From positions 1 through 5,316 of the forward strand of contig CAJWMX010000237.1 in assembly GCA_913043805.1 (NCBI GenBank): DNA of 5,316 nucleotides, read 5' to 3'. The notes under the pieces are model-generated. The model was not told the origin of the DNA, did not search any database, and worked only from the letters and a program-made list of their open reading frames with translations. Positions 4,780-5,316 of this stretch are shown piece by piece. Both the position numbers and the translations under genes were made by a program. The first letter of the stretch is position 1; each line of letters starts with the position of its first letter. The DNA comes from an uncultured Acidobacteriota bacterium (GTDB taxonomy: Bacteria > Acidobacteriota > Vicinamibacteria > Vicinamibacterales > UBA8438).

Positions 4780-5316
4780 ATGGCCACCCGCGAGGAGATC
4801 CTCGACGTCTCCCTCGGTTTCGACACGGCCGGGGCGGCAGACCACGATGCGCTGGTGCTGGGCCTGTTCGGCCTCCACCGCGACGGGGTGTATCGCTACG
4901 TCCGGTCGTTCGGTCTCGATGCGGGAGCCAGTGAGGACGTCGTCCAGGAAGTGTTCCTTGCCCTGTGGCGCCACGTCTCCGGCGACGGCGATCGAGCGAA
5001 CCTCACCGGGTGGCTGTATCGGGTCGCGCGCAATCTGGCGCTTAAGCGCCGAGCGTGCGATCGCCGGGGTAGTGGGCCGGTCGCGCCCGTCACTGGCGGC
5101 AGCGCGCCAGGCGAGGTCACCCCTGAGGAACGGCTCGCCGGGCTGGAGCGGATAGCTCGGCTTCGTGCGGTCGTGCGGGCGCTGCCGGAGCGGGAGCGGC
5201 GCTGTCTCCAGCTCCGGGCCGAAGGGCTCCGCTACCGCGAGATCGCGCATGCCCTGGGAGTGTCGCTTGGCACGGTGGCGTCGGCGGTGGCTCGGGCGCT
5301 GGCTCGCCTGCGGCGG
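4780..5316 (+). CDS. ECF-type (sigma70 family) RNA polymerase sigma factor, 3' end outside window
   Basis: This is a cytoplasmic transcription initiation factor that directs RNA polymerase to a small set of promoters. The 179 visible residues show sigma region 2 at about 25-92 (LFGLHRDGVYRYVRSFGL, the region 2.2 motif EDVVQEVFLALWRH, and GWLYRVARNLALKRR for -10 recognition). A variable linker follows (93-120), then region 4 at about 128-178 (VRALPERERRCLQLRAEGLR, then a helix-turn-helix YREIAHALGVSLGTVASAVA). Regions 1.1 and 3 are absent, as in ECF factors. ECF factors are usually 170-210 residues, so the end is probably near; no stop codon is seen. The ATG at 4780 is chosen because it leaves a normal lead-in to region 2; an in-frame GTG at 4744 is an alternative. 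No FecR-like or zinc-finger anti-sigma gene is visible, though one may follow. The regulon is unknown. Confidence 0.92.
   Translation, partial: MATREEILDVSLGFDTAGAADHDALVLGLFGLHRDGVYRYVRSFGLDAGASEDVVQEVFLALWRHVSGDGDRANLTGWLYRVARNLALKRRACDRRGSGPVAPVTGGSAPGEVTPEERLAGLERIARLRAVVRALPERERRCLQLRAEGLRYREIAHALGVSLGTVASAVARALARLRR

Noticed and set aside
4516..5250. Minus-strand ORF of 244 codons over the sigma factor and receptor start
   Set aside because: It overlaps the well-supported sigma factor in antisense and the receptor signal peptide in another frame, and has no recognisable domain.

Overview
This high-GC window (roughly two thirds G+C by eye) looks like chromosomal DNA from a free-living Gram-negative bacterium. 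The outer-membrane receptor has an N-terminal carboxypeptidase-regulatory-like domain, and the ECF sigma factor carries an LRAEGLRYREIA region-4 signature. Both are common in Acidobacteriota, especially the high-GC Vicinamibacteria, so that is my best guess. Related soil phyla such as Gemmatimonadota are not excluded.

Layout: (1) Minus strand, 1720 down to 1: the start of a histidine-biosynthesis operon in the order hisI - hisG - hisD. The genes are separated by only 5 and 2 bases, and hisD runs off the left edge. (2) Positions 1760-1957: the control region of that operon, transcribed toward hisI. It holds a sigma70-type promoter (TTGACA, 17-base spacer, TACGGT), a 24-codon leader peptide with seven histidines (HGHHHHVHHP core), and a strong hairpin followed by eight U residues. 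Competing pairings lie between them. This is the architecture of a classic his attenuator. (3) Minus strand, 4666 down to 1958: a complete 902-residue TonB-dependent outer-membrane receptor with a signal peptide, a CarboxypepD_reg-like domain, a plug, a barrel, and an unusual poly-aspartate surface insert next to an EF-hand-like loop. (4) Positions 4667-4779: a 113-base divergent intergenic region. (5) Plus strand, 4780 to the right edge: an ECF-type RNA polymerase sigma factor, open at the 3' end.

How it works together: HisG (first step, long form with its own regulatory domain), HisI (third step) and HisD (last two steps) belong to the PRPP-to-histidine pathway. The leader would sense charged tRNA-His: a ribosome stalled at the histidine codons would favour an antiterminator, and free translation would favour termination before hisI. 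The long-form HisG would add feedback control at the enzyme level. The receptor and sigma factor share a divergent intergenic region, but the receptor lacks the STN signalling domain of FecA-type systems, so a FecA/FecI-style circuit is not supported.

The most notable feature is the histidine leader and attenuator. It appears to be transcribed from a promoter so close to the leader-peptide ATG that the leader peptide would be translated from a nearly leaderless RNA.
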